In this document: positions 1-6,068 of the stretch, piece by piece
How the letters are laid out: every line of letters begins with the position of its first letter
Numbering within the stretch: position 1 is the first letter of the stretch
Source: Methanobacteriota archaeon
GTDB taxonomy: Archaea; Altiarchaeota; Altiarchaeia; IMC4; QMZM01
Reading direction: 5' to 3'
Assembly: GCA_021731385.1 (NCBI GenBank)
Contig: JAKFXM010000168.1
Span: 1-10,570 of the forward strand
DNA: 10,570 nucleotides
The notes under the pieces: model-generated
Seen by the model: only the letters and a program-made list of their open reading frames with translations
Databases searched by the model: none
What the model was told of the DNA's origin: nothing
Made by a program: the position numbers and the translations under genes

Positions 1-471
1 ATTTCAGAGGGTGCGGCAATGATAAGGACAAAGGGTGAGCCTGGAACCGGGAATGTTGTAGAGGCTGTTCGGCATATGAGGCTTATTATGGGTGAAATTC
101 GCAGGATTCAGAACATGGATGATGATGAACTTTATAAAGAGGCAAAGGATATTCAGGCAGAATTTGATTTAGTTAAAGGGGTGAAGGAATTGGGCAAACT
201 TCCTGTCGTGAATTTTGCAGCAGGCGGGATTGCAACACCCTCAGATGCGGCATTAATGATGCACTTAGGGGCAGATGGAAATTTCGTAGGCTCTGGAATA
301 TTCAAATCAAAAGACCCGCTGAGAATGGCAAAGGCTATTGTAGAAGCAACCGCGCATTATGATGACCCCAAGGTTCTTGCAAGGGTTTCAAAAGGGCTTT
401 CCGAGGCGATGAGGGGAATCGACATAAAGACTCTGAAAGAAGGTGAACTTTTACAGACGCGGGGGATTTAA
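1..471 (+). CDS. pdxS: PdxS, pyridoxal 5'-phosphate synthase lyase subunit (5' end outside window)
   Basis: This is the C-terminal 156 codons of the PdxS (Pdx1/SNZ) barrel, which makes PLP from ribose 5-phosphate, glyceraldehyde 3-phosphate and ammonia supplied by PdxT. Reading from base 1 gives ISEGAAMIRTKGEPGTGN, the highly conserved segment carrying the second catalytic lysine. Further on are the phosphate-binding stretches NFAAGGIATPSDAALM and GADGNFVGSGIFKS, and the frame ends TRGI-stop. The usual wording is GADGVFVGSGIF, so an Asn replaces Val here. The lysine that forms the first substrate adduct lies upstream of the window. The frame is open at the left edge, so the ATG at 19 is internal and not the start. 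Its glutaminase partner pdxT is 3.8 kb downstream on the same strand rather than adjacent, with two transporter genes between them. Identification is secure. Confidence 0.97.
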   Translation: MSEGAAMIRTKGEPGTGNVVEAVRHMRLIMGEIRRIQNMDDDELYKEAKDIQAEFDLVKGVKELGKLPVVNFAAGGIATPSDAALMMHLGADGNFVGSGIFKSKDPLRMAKAIVEATAHYDDPKVLARVSKGLSEAMRGIDIKTLKEGELLQTRGI

Positions 472-508
472 AATAGTCTGGAATTCTGTTTCTATAATCT
501 CAGAGGAT

Positions 509-3307
509 ATGAAAGAAGCAAAGAGCTGGCATTCTATAGGGACTGAAGAAGTTTTCAAAGAATTGGGTTCAAATATAAATGGTCTTACAGAAGAAGAAGC
601 AAAAAAACGCCTTGAGAAATTCAGCTATAATGAACTTGTAAAAGGGAAAAAGATTACAGCATTGGAGATTTTTCTGAGCCAATTTAAGAATTTTCTTATC
701 ATCCTGCTGATTTTTGCAACAATTATGAGTCTATTTCTTGGCGAGATTATAGAAGCAATAGCAATGTTTTCCATTGTATTACTTTCTGCAATACTGGGAT
801 TTGTTCAGGAATACCGGGCTGAAAAAGCAGTTGAGGCGTTGGAGAAGATGTCTGCACCAACTGCAAGGGTTTTGCGCAATGGCAATGAATTAAAAATTCC
901 TGCAAGAGAGCTTGTTCCCGGGGATATAATCCTTATTGAGTCAGGAGACATAGTGCCTGCAGATTCCAGACTGATTGAGGTATCAAGTTTACAGATTGAT
1001 GAAGCTTCCTTAACTGGTGAATCTGTTCCTTCAAAAAAGGTTATTGAATTATTTAAATCAGATACCTCTGTAGCAGACCAGGAAAACATGGCTTTTATGA
1101 GCACTGTTGTTACATATGGCAAAGGAGAGGGTGTTGTAATAAATACAGGAATGGAAACTGAATTAGGGAAAATTGCTACTTCCATTCAGACAACAAAAGA
1201 AACCAAAACACCACTCCAATTAAAGTTTGAACAGATGGCAAAACAGATAGGATTTGCGGTAATAATCCTGGTTTTTATTGTCTCTTTAGTCGGACTTCTC
1301 AGAGGAGGTATTCCATTGACCTATATGTTTTTATTTGCATTGAGCCTTGCAGTAGCTGCAGTCCCAAGTTCTCTTCCAGCAATCGTAACAATAAGTCTTG
1401 CTATGGGGACAAAGGAATTAGCAAAACGAAATATGATTATTAAGAAACTTCCTGCTGCTGAAAGTTTGGGTTCTGTAACCATTATCTGTTCTGATAAAAC
1501 CGGGACAATTACAAAAAACCAGATGACCATTACGAGGATTTTTACAGACAACAGGATTATCAACGTCTCGGGTACAGGTTATGATCCTTATGGAAAATTT
1601 TATATAGATGGTAAAGAAGGGAATCAAGAAAATTTTCCTGCGGAAAATTTTAACTGCTCTGTAATCATACGAAACTCTTTAGAGTTTCGTAACTATGAAT
1701 CTGCAAAGCAGATTCATATCAAAATTACAGAGCATCCAGAAAAATTAGAATTGCTATTACGCATTGGTTATCTCTGCAATAATGCCAAATTAGTTAAAAA
1801 TGATGGCAGATGGGAGATTATTGGTGATCCAACTGAGGGTTCTTTAATTGTTCTTGGAAAAAAAGGAAATCTTGATGAAGATAGTCTAAAGCAGAATTTC
1901 TCTTTTATTGAAGAACTGCCCTTTGATTCAGAAAGAAAAAGGATGTCTGTTATATTCAAAAATAATCTTAACAATAAAACAGAGGCTTATGTTAAAGGTG
2001 CCCCAGACCTTCTTCTCGGAATTTGCGATAAAATAATTGAAAATGGAGAAATTAGAAAACTTACTGCTGAGGATAGAGAGAAGATTCTTAATATAAACAA
2101 TTCTTTTGCTGAAAAATCCCTGAGGGTTCTTGCCTTAGCATATAGAGAAACTCCAAATTTAAAGGAATATACTTTAGACAATGTTGAAAGAAATTTGGTA
2201 TTTGTCGGGCTTGTTGGAATGATTGACCCACCAAGAGATGAAGTTAAAAGGGCGGTTGAACAGTGCCAAGAAGCAGGAATAGAGATTATGATAATAACCG
2301 GGGATCATGCAATAACTGCAAGGGCGGTTGCACAACAGATCGGATTGTTTAAGGAAAAGGATATTGTATTGACTGGTGATGACATTGAGCATATGACTGA
2401 TGAGGAACTTGAAGAAAGAATAAAAAATGTCAGGATTATGGCAAGGGCATTGCCGATACAGAAATCAAGGATTGTTGATGCTCTGAAGAAAAACGGGCAT
2501 ATTGTTGCAATGACAGGGGATGGGGTTAATGACGCACCAGCACTAAAAAAAGCAGATATAGGAATAGCGATGGGTATCACAGGAACTGATGTTGCCAAAG
2601 AGGTTTCAAAGGCAACATTAGTTGATGATAATTTTGCAACTATCGTTAATGCAGTTGGTGAGGGAAGAAATATTTATGATAAAATAATTAAATCTACAAG
2701 ATTCCTGTTATCCTGTAATGCCGGGGAAATAATGACAGTATTCCTGGCAATAATCCTTGGATTTCCCCTTCCTTTAATCCCCCTACAGATACTGCTAATG
2801 AATTTGCTCACAGATGGTCTGCCCGCCGTAGGATTGAGTTTTGAGCAATCAGATACGAATATAATGAAACGCCTGCCAAGAGATCCAAGAGAAAAATTGC
2901 TTTCAAAAAGGATAATAGCAATGATCCTTATCTTTGGGCTAATTATGGGTGCTGGGACATTATTCATATTTAGCCTTTATGTTAATAATGATTTAAAATT
3001 AGCCCAGACCGTTGCATTTACAACACTTGTAATGTTTGAGATGTTTGCAGTTATTGGAAGCAGAAGTTTATTGCCATTTAGGAAATTAAATCTACTCTCA
3101 AATAAGTGGTTGCTATTAGGTGTTATGTCTTCAATTGTAATTCAAATATTATTAATATACTGGCAACCCCTTCAGCTAGTATTTGGCACAGTATCATTGA
3201 CAATAGATGATTGGATCAAGATTTTAGCAATATCCAGTCTTGGATTTATTGTTATGGAATTAAGCAAATTTTTTATCAGATACAATAGACCTAACCTCTC
3301 CAGATAA
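509..3307 (+). CDS. P-type cation-transporting ATPase, Ca2+-ATPase (P2) type
   Basis: A 932-residue ATP-driven cation pump of the inner membrane. The order is textbook P2-type: N-terminal cation-ATPase domain (about 8-70), first membrane pair (about 50-110), actuator loop with TGES at 169-172, the TM4 region with PSSLPA at 286-291, phosphorylation motif DKTGT with Asp329, nucleotide-binding domain with KGAPD at 496-500, hinge TGDGVND at 669-675, then a C-terminal membrane domain. SERCA-like binding residues are visible in TM5 (Asn737, Glu740) and TM6 (N765-LLTDG, Thr768, Asp769). The TM4 Glu normally in PEGLPA is Ser287, so Ca2+ specificity is not certain. I chose ATG 509 because the family N-terminus (SWHSIGTEEVFKEL) begins just after it; the frame is open further upstream to a GTG at 443 inside pdxS. 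The gene begins 37 bp after pdxS. A palindromic insert codes for residues about 383-409. Its 3' end overlaps the convergent antiporter by 17 bp. Confidence 0.93.
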   Translation: MKEAKSWHSIGTEEVFKELGSNINGLTEEEAKKRLEKFSYNELVKGKKITALEIFLSQFKNFLIILLIFATIMSLFLGEIIEAIAMFSIVLLSAILGFVQEYRAEKAVEALEKMSAPTARVLRNGNELKIPARELVPGDIILIESGDIVPADSRLIEVSSLQIDEASLTGESVPSKKVIELFKSDTSVADQENMAFMSTVVTYGKGEGVVINTGMETELGKIATSIQTTKETKTPLQLKFEQMAKQIGFAVIILVFIVSLVGLLRGGIPLTYMFLFALSLAVAAVPSSLPAIVTISLAMGTKELAKRNMIIKKLPAAESLGSVTIICSDKTGTITKNQMTITRIFTDNRIINVSGTGYDPYGKFYIDGKEGNQENFPAENFNCSVIIRNSLEFRNYESAKQIHIKITEHPEKLELLLRIGYLCNNAKLVKNDGRWEIIGDPTEGSLIVLGKKGNLDEDSLKQNFSFIEELPFDSERKRMSVIFKNNLNNKTEAYVKGAPDLLLGICDKIIENGEIRKLTAEDREKILNINNSFAEKSLRVLALAYRETPNLKEYTLDNVERNLVFVGLVGMIDPPRDEVKRAVEQCQEAGIEIMIITGDHAITARAVAQQIGLFKEKDIVLTGDDIEHMTDEELEERIKNVRIMARALPIQKSRIVDALKKNGHIVAMTGDGVNDAPALKKADIGIAMGITGTDVAKEVSKATLVDDNFATIVNAVGEGRNIYDKIIKSTRFLLSCNAGEIMTVFLAIILGFPLPLIPLQILLMNLLTDGLPAVGLSFEQSDTNIMKRLPRDPREKLLSKRIIAMILIFGLIMGAGTLFIFSLYVNNDLKLAQTVAFTTLVMFEMFAVIGSRSLLPFRKLNLLSNKWLLLGVMSSIVIQILLIYWQPLQLVFGTVSLTIDDWIKILAISSLGFIVMELSKFFIRYNRPNLSR
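1655..1734. repeat. 80-bp palindromic three-stem element inside the P-type ATPase gene
   Basis: Outer arms TGCTCTGTAAT (1655-1665) and ATTACAGAGCA (1724-1734) are perfect inverted repeats of 11 bp. They enclose two further perfect 11-bp hairpins: TACGAAACTCT/AGAGTTTCGTA (1668-1678 and 1681-1691, 2-nt loop) and TATGAATCTGC/GCAGATTCATA (1694-1704 and 1708-1718, 3-nt loop). Single-stranded, the unit would fold as a compact three-way junction. It is read through as codons 383-409 of the ATPase, in the N domain, without a stop. No transposase is present, so this looks like a non-autonomous, MITE-like element; that origin is inference. Confidence 0.8.
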
Positions 3308-3839
3308 GATAAACAATGTATGCAATATACATAAGAATAAAACCGGCTCCTTCCCTCCTCTCCAATTTATGCCTTTCTCCTATAAACATAAAGATAAATG
3401 GCAGGAAAGAAGCAATCAAAAGCACAAACATATCTGTATTTACATAGGGTTCTATTTGGATCGGAGTAATAATTGCACTTATTGCTAATATGAAAAAGAT
3501 ATTGAAAATATTTGACCCGATTATATTTCCAACTGCCAGATCCGTCTCTCTCCTATAAGCGGCCATTGCAGAGGTTATCAATTCAGGCAAAGATGTGCCT
3601 ACAGCAACAATAGTAAGACCTATCATAAACTCACTTATTCCAATATTTCTGGCTATAATCACAACACCGTCAGTTACCATTTTTCCTCCGATGCAAAGGG
3701 CAAGTAAGCCGAATATTATCATAAGAAGAATCTTATTGGTCGTATATGCTTTAATTTTTATAGTTTCGTTATTAGCTATCCTATTATTTCTAGCTAGTTC
3801 GAAAACATAGGATAAGAATATGATGAAGAAAGATAACAT
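3291..3839 (-). CDS. Na+/Ca2+ antiporter (CaCA family), C-terminal half after an in-frame stop
   Basis: This is the second half of a CaCA-family (YrbG-like) Na+/Ca2+ exchanger, 182 residues if translated from the ATG at 3839. It carries the alpha-2 repeat GTSLPELITSAMAAY (81-95) and GNIIGSNIFNI (104-114), with about five to six hydrophobic segments. It is in the same reading frame as the N-terminal half upstream, from which it is separated only by TGA-ATT-GTA. Read through the TGA, the product would be about 313 residues, the normal family length. The ATG lies 6 nt past the stop, so reinitiation producing a separate subunit is conceivable; equally this may be a nonsense-mutated pseudogene or a base-call error. 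Its end overlaps the end of the P-type ATPase by 17 bp, tail to tail. Confidence 0.8.
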   Translation of the reverse strand: MLSFFIIFLSYVFELARNNRIANNETIKIKAYTTNKILLMIIFGLLALCIGGKMVTDGVVIIARNIGISEFMIGLTIVAVGTSLPELITSAMAAYRRETDLAVGNIIGSNIFNIFFILAISAIITPIQIEPYVNTDMFVLLIASFLPFIFMFIGERHKLERREGAGFILMYIAYIVYLIWRG

Positions 3840-3845
3840 TACAAT

Positions 3846-4232
3846 TCAATCAGTTCTTGATAATCCTAAATTATCATTAGCAAGGATAATGAGTATAAAT
3901 GCCGCAAGGAAACTGAATGGAATTTCTTTCCATACGGTGGAATGCTGAACCTTCAGGGGATAGATTAATGCAGATATGCCTAGAATAAGTAGAATATTTG
4001 CAATGTTACTCCCTAGAATATTGCCCATTGCTATATCTGTAGTGCCATTAAATGATGCAATTACATTAACTACAAATTCTGGCATTGATGTTCCAAATGC
4101 TACAATAGTAAGACCTATCATAAGTGTAGAAACATTAAATCTTTTTGCAAGTGAAGATGAGCCATCAACCAAAAAGTCTGCCCCCTTAATCAGTAGGATA
4201 AACCCCACGAATACGGAAATATATTCTATCAT
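3846..4232 (-). CDS. Na+/Ca2+ antiporter (CaCA family), N-terminal half ending at an in-frame TGA
   Basis: A 128-residue frame encoding the first half of a CaCA-family exchanger, which couples Na+ entry to Ca2+ export in the membrane. It shows the family start (SVFVGFILLIKGADFLVDG, about 6-24), the alpha-1 repeat GTSMPEFVVNVIASF (47-61) and GNILGSNIANILLILG (70-85), then a hydrophobic segment ending ...NDNLGLSRTD before TGA (3846-3848). Homologues generally continue through this linker into the second half, which is found here in the same frame immediately afterwards. TGA is an ordinary stop in at least three neighbouring genes (pdxT, the AbrB gene, aroK), so recoding is unlikely. The start lies only 22 bp from pdxT on the opposite strand. 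Annotated together with the downstream half, this is one antiporter locus, 3291-4232. Confidence 0.85.
   Translation of the reverse strand: MIEYISVFVGFILLIKGADFLVDGSSSLAKRFNVSTLMIGLTIVAFGTSMPEFVVNVIASFNGTTDIAMGNILGSNIANILLILGISALIYPLKVQHSTVWKEIPFSFLAAFILIILANDNLGLSRTD
4217..4224 (+). promoter_or_regulatory. Candidate box A (TATA) for pdxT
   Basis: AAATATAT lies about 31-38 bp before the pdxT ATG, which would place transcription start a few bases before the start codon (very short leader). It sits inside the start of the divergent antiporter gene. Position and composition fit archaeal box A; no other support. Confidence 0.35.
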
Positions 4233-4254
4233 GACAAATTATTATGAATTAATA

Positions 4255-4842
4255 ATGAAAAAAGTAGGTATTATCGCACTACAAGGAGATGTGTCTGAGC
4301 ATGTCTCTGCAGTTGAAAGAGCGATTAAAAATCTTAGGATGGACGGGTGTGCAGTTGAAATCAGGGAAAGAAATCAAATTCAGGATATTGATGCTTTAAT
4401 AATCCCTGGTGGGGAAAGCACAACCATCGGGAGATTAATTTCAAAGAATAATCTTGGTGCAGAAATAAAAAAACTTGCAAAGAGAGGAATTCCAATAATG
4501 GGGACATGTGCGGGATTGGTCCTGCTTGCAAAGAAGGGCGGGGATGAGGCCAAAAAGTTAGGTTTAATGAATATTGAGGTTGAAAGAAATGCATTCGGCA
4601 GACAGCGAGAGAGTTTTGAGGCAGACATCAAGATTTCATGTATTCCTGATGAAAATTATCATGCCATCTTCATCAGGGCCCCGGCAATCAAACGCGTCTG
4701 GGGCAATGTAAAAATTTTAGCCAAATTTGAAGATAGAATAGTTATGGCACAGGAGAAAAATCTTCTGGCAATTGCTTTCCATCCAGAATTAAGCAATGAC
4801 TCCGGAATTCATGAATATTTTTTGGGTTTGATGAAAGACTGA
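4255..4842 (+). CDS. pdxT: PdxT, pyridoxal 5'-phosphate synthase glutaminase subunit
   Basis: A 195-residue class I glutamine amidotransferase that hydrolyses glutamine and passes ammonia to PdxS for PLP synthesis. Visible motifs are KKVGIIALQGDVSEH at the start, PGGEST (51-56), the nucleophile elbow GTCAG with Cys85, and the His176/Glu178 pair in AFHPELSND, completing the catalytic triad. The length is normal for the family. ATG 4255 is chosen because family members begin directly with the KVGVLALQG strand; an in-frame ATG at 4231 would add eight residues. The open frame extends much further upstream, but that part is the complement of the antiporter gene. The gene is on the same strand as pdxS but separated from it by the transport island, so it probably has its own promoter. 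It ends with TGA. Confidence 0.96.
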   Translation: MKKVGIIALQGDVSEHVSAVERAIKNLRMDGCAVEIRERNQIQDIDALIIPGGESTTIGRLISKNNLGAEIKKLAKRGIPIMGTCAGLVLLAKKGGDEAKKLGLMNIEVERNAFGRQRESFEADIKISCIPDENYHAIFIRAPAIKRVWGNVKILAKFEDRIVMAQEKNLLAIAFHPELSNDSGIHEYFLGLMKD

Positions 4843-4863
4843 AGACAATGAATTGAGCATAAT

Positions 4864-4882
4864 AGTGGTCAACAGCATCCTG
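4864..4882 (-). repeat. Fragment of the 5S rRNA 3' end, left of the toxin-antitoxin pair
   Basis: AGTGGTCAACAGCATCCTG matches the complement of the 5S rRNA 3' terminus at 5930-5948 with one mismatch (A for G at 4877). It includes the TGGTCAAC half of the 5S terminal stem. It lies 22 bp after pdxT, at the boundary between the core genes and the accessory patch. Confidence 0.75.
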
Positions 4883-4890
4883 TAACCTGC

Positions 4891-4916
4891 TTTATTAAGG
4901 CGTAAGACTAATCTTA
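4891..4916 (+). promoter_or_regulatory. Candidate promoter and operator of the AbrB-RelE pair
   Basis: TTTATTAA (4891-4898) lies about 38 bp before the antitoxin ATG and fits an archaeal box A. Just downstream is the inverted repeat TAAGA-CTAA-TCTTA (4903-4916), overlapping the expected transcription start. AbrB-type antitoxins commonly repress their own operon, so this is a plausible operator; binding is inferred. GGTG at 4922-4925 is a possible ribosome-binding site. Confidence 0.4.
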
Positions 4917-4932
4917 TTAGTGGTGAATCAAG

Positions 4933-5202
4933 ATGATTAATGTCGACATAACACGTCTAAGTTCAAAGGGCCAGGTAGTTATACCCCGGGACATGAGGAA
5001 AGATCTCTCCGTGGGGGAGAAGCTCATAATCATCAAAAAAGGCCGGGATTTAATACTCAAGCCCGCCACGGACATTGAGGAAAATTTCATAGAGGACATG
5101 GACTTCGCAAAAAAGACACTTGAAGCATTAGACAGGTATGGCAAAGGCAAATACAAGGAGATGAGTAATCAGGAATTCCTTGACGAACTCGAAAAATGGT
5201 GA
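4933..5202 (+). CDS. AbrB/MazE-family antitoxin
   Basis: An 89-residue protein with an N-terminal SpoVT-AbrB (swapped-hairpin) DNA-binding domain: TRLSSKGQVVIPRDMRKDL (7-25), then a strand-rich stretch VGEKLIIIKKGRDLILKP (27-44). The C-terminal half (45-89) is acidic and helical (DIEENFIEDMDF, SNQEFLDELEKW), as expected for the part of an antitoxin that wraps the toxin. It overlaps the downstream relE-like gene by 7 bp, the arrangement of a toxin-antitoxin operon with the antitoxin first. It probably represses its own promoter through the short palindrome upstream. The unit lies between two fragments of the 5S rRNA 3' end. The antitoxin role is inferred from domain and context. Confidence 0.9.
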   Translation: MINVDITRLSSKGQVVIPRDMRKDLSVGEKLIIIKKGRDLILKPATDIEENFIEDMDFAKKTLEALDRYGKGKYKEMSNQEFLDELEKW

Positions 5203-5444
5203 CCGTCGCATTCGACGGTCGCTTTGAGCGTACCACAAGAAAGATTAAAGACCATGGCTTAAAGGAACGGGTGAAGAAACAGATAAAGAAGATAATAGAA
5301 AACCCGGAAACTGGAAAACCAATGCGCTACACAAGAAAAGATACAAGAGAAGTCTACATAGCACCTTTCAGGCTTTCGTATGCATATCTTAGGAATGAGG
5401 ATAAGATAATATTTCTGGAGTTATATCATAAGGATGAGCAATAG
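5196..5444 (+). CDS. RelE/ParE-superfamily toxin
   Basis: An 82-residue basic protein with the RelE/ParE fold signature: N-terminal strand VTVAFDGRFERTTRKI, a helical pair rich in Lys/Arg (18-36), NPETGKPMRY (36-45), EVYIAPFRLSYAYL (52-65) and the last strand DKIIFLELYHKDEQ (69-82). RelE members act as ribosome-associated mRNA interferases, ParE members on gyrase; the sequence does not settle which, though the GKPMRY...FRLSYAY pattern is closer to RelE. The start codon lies within the last codons of the antitoxin gene. No Shine-Dalgarno is visible, so translation is probably coupled to the antitoxin. A strong hairpin begins immediately after the ATG. Confidence 0.87.
   Translation: MVTVAFDGRFERTTRKIKDHGLKERVKKQIKKIIENPETGKPMRYTRKDTREVYIAPFRLSYAYLRNEDKIIFLELYHKDEQ
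5199..5222 (+). promoter_or_regulatory. Hairpin at the antitoxin stop / toxin start
   Basis: GACCGTCG (5201-5208), loop CATT, CGACGGTC (5213-5220) form a perfect 8-bp GC-rich stem, extendable by a U-G and a G-C pair to 5199-5222. It abuts the toxin ATG (5196-5198) and includes the antitoxin TGA. In the mRNA it could limit independent toxin initiation until ribosomes finishing the antitoxin open it. The structure is seen; the control is inferred. Confidence 0.5.
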
Positions 5445-5453
5445 TTCAGGAGA

Positions 5454-5481
5454 ATGAGAAGTGGTCAACAGCGTCTTGAAC
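5454..5481 (-). repeat. Second fragment of the 5S rRNA 3' end (28-bp direct repeat)
   Basis: Positions 5454-5481 match 5923-5950 at 27 of 28 bases, the only difference being T for C in GCGTCYTGAAC. The match covers the last 20 nt of the 5S gene plus 8 bp of its 3' flank (CTTCTCAT in the 5S sense). It lies 9 bp after the toxin stop, 469 bp from the true 5S end, and in the same orientation. Confidence 0.85.
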
Positions 5482-5512
5482 ATAAGGGGAACACCTACGG
5501 TTTTCCCCTTAT
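5482..5512. repeat. Perfect 10-bp hairpin adjoining the 5S fragment
   Basis: ATAAGGGGAA (5482-5491) and TTCCCCTTAT (5503-5512) are perfect inverted repeats. Read on the minus strand, the loop pairs further, leaving a GTA apex with one mismatch in the stem. The core (minus strand GGGGAAAACCGTAGGTG) resembles the hairpin at 6308-6328 in the start of the phosphopantothenate gene. It could end transcripts or be the terminus of a small element; no U-tract follows on either strand. Confidence 0.6.
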
Positions 5513-5565
5513 CAACCCACTTTCCCTTTGAATTTGGAGTTTCAACCCTTGATAGTTCAAATTTA

Positions 5566-5884
5566 TTAAATTTCTCTTTTCTGGGATTTTTCATATAATT
5601 TTCTACCGATCCCAATGGACTCGTCCTTAAGAGTTGCTGATCTAAATTCATCATTGACAAGATTTAATGCTCTTTCACGATCGTCCTCCCTAACCCCCCC
5701 TTTCATCCATAAAATTTATAAAATCCTTCGTTTTTTCAAATACTTTAGTTTCACCATTCTTACTACCGGAGACCATACACCCAATAATTTTAACTCCTAA
5801 ATCTTCAGATGTTACAATAGAACACTCACCAACAATTTCATTTTTTTTATTTGTAAGGGTCACTGATTTATTATTTCCTTTCAT
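5566..5884 (-). pseudogene. Unrecognised small gene, frameshifted at a 7-G run
   Basis: From ATG 5884 the frame reads KGNNKSVTLTNKKNEIVGE..., ...TKDFINFMDERGG and stops just after a run of seven G (5694-5700). Removing one G continues the frame with protein-like sequence, VREDDRERALNLVNDEFRSATLKDESIGIG, to a TAA at 5566-5568, giving about 105 residues. The conceptual protein has a strand-rich first half (VTLTNKKNEIVGECSIVTSED, VKIIGCMVSGSKN) and a charged helical C-terminus, with no membrane segment. I do not recognise the family. An upstream extension of the frame runs into the 5S rRNA gene and is not credible. It lies between two copies of the 5S 3' end and may be cargo of the same unit. 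The shift may be real decay or a homopolymer sequencing error. Confidence 0.5.
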
Positions 5885-5922
5885 TATCTGATATATGGAT
5901 TTTCTTTTTAGAAATAGAAAGT

Positions 5923-5950
5923 ATGAGAAGTGGTCAACAGCGTCCTGAAC
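5923..5950 (-). repeat. 5S 3' end as the parent copy of the 28-bp repeat
   Basis: This segment comprises the last 20 nt of the intact 5S gene and the next 8 bp of flank. It is the presumed source of the copies at 5454-5481 (27/28 identical) and 4864-4882 (18/19 identical). The T-rich stretch just beyond it on the minus strand (CTTTCTATTTCT, about 5910-5921) may terminate the 5S transcript. Confidence 0.8.
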
Positions 5951-6049
5951 TTCCCGTTTATTAAACAGTACCATTCAGATCGCTGGATGGCTTAACTTCT
6001 GCGTTCGGAATGAGTGCAGGTGTTTCCCATCCGCTGTGACCGTTGACCA
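5931..6049 (-). rRNA. rrf: 5S ribosomal RNA, complete and solitary
   Basis: The minus strand from 6049 reads TGGTCAACGGTCACAGCGG, then GGGAAACACC, CATTCCGAACGCAGAAG, TTAAGCCATCCAGCG, and ends CGCTGTTGACCA, 119 nt in all. The 5' TGGTCAAC and 3' GTTGACCA form a perfect terminal stem (helix I). The conserved CCGAAC and GAAGTTAAGC segments of loop C/helix III are present, so all parts of an archaeal 5S rRNA are accounted for. No 16S, 23S or tRNA gene occurs within about 4.5 kb upstream or 5.9 kb downstream, so it is transcribed alone, consistent with a box A of its own. Additional fragments of its two ends are scattered on both sides. Confidence 0.96.
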
Positions 6050-6068
6050 GTAATATATAGGGAGACAG

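Noticed and set aside
805..2967. Several minus-strand open frames of 64-126 codons across the P-type ATPase
   Set aside because: They are antisense shadows of a gene with every P-type motif intact.
3846..3848. TGA in the antiporter as a recoded sense codon (selenocysteine or glycine)
   Set aside because: TGA is the normal stop in pdxT, the AbrB gene and aroK, the site is in a variable linker, and no element supporting selenocysteine insertion was seen.
3976..4254. Upstream extension of pdxT by 93 codons
   Set aside because: That stretch is the complement of the antiporter N-terminal half, and PdxT proteins begin at the KVGVLALQG-like strand.
5421..5660. 79-residue open frame on the minus strand
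   Set aside because: It overlaps the repaired orphan frame out of phase, runs through the hairpin and the 5S fragment, and ends inside the toxin gene; composition is not protein-like.
4864..5950. CRISPR array from the three spaced repeats
   Set aside because: Repeats are about 470-600 bp apart and derive from the 5S rRNA end; spacers of CRISPR size are absent.
5885..5974. Extension of the orphan protein upstream to an ATG at 5974
   Set aside because: The added 30 codons are a translation of the 5S rRNA 3' half and flank (MVLFNKREVQDAVDHF), so the start at 5884 is preferred.
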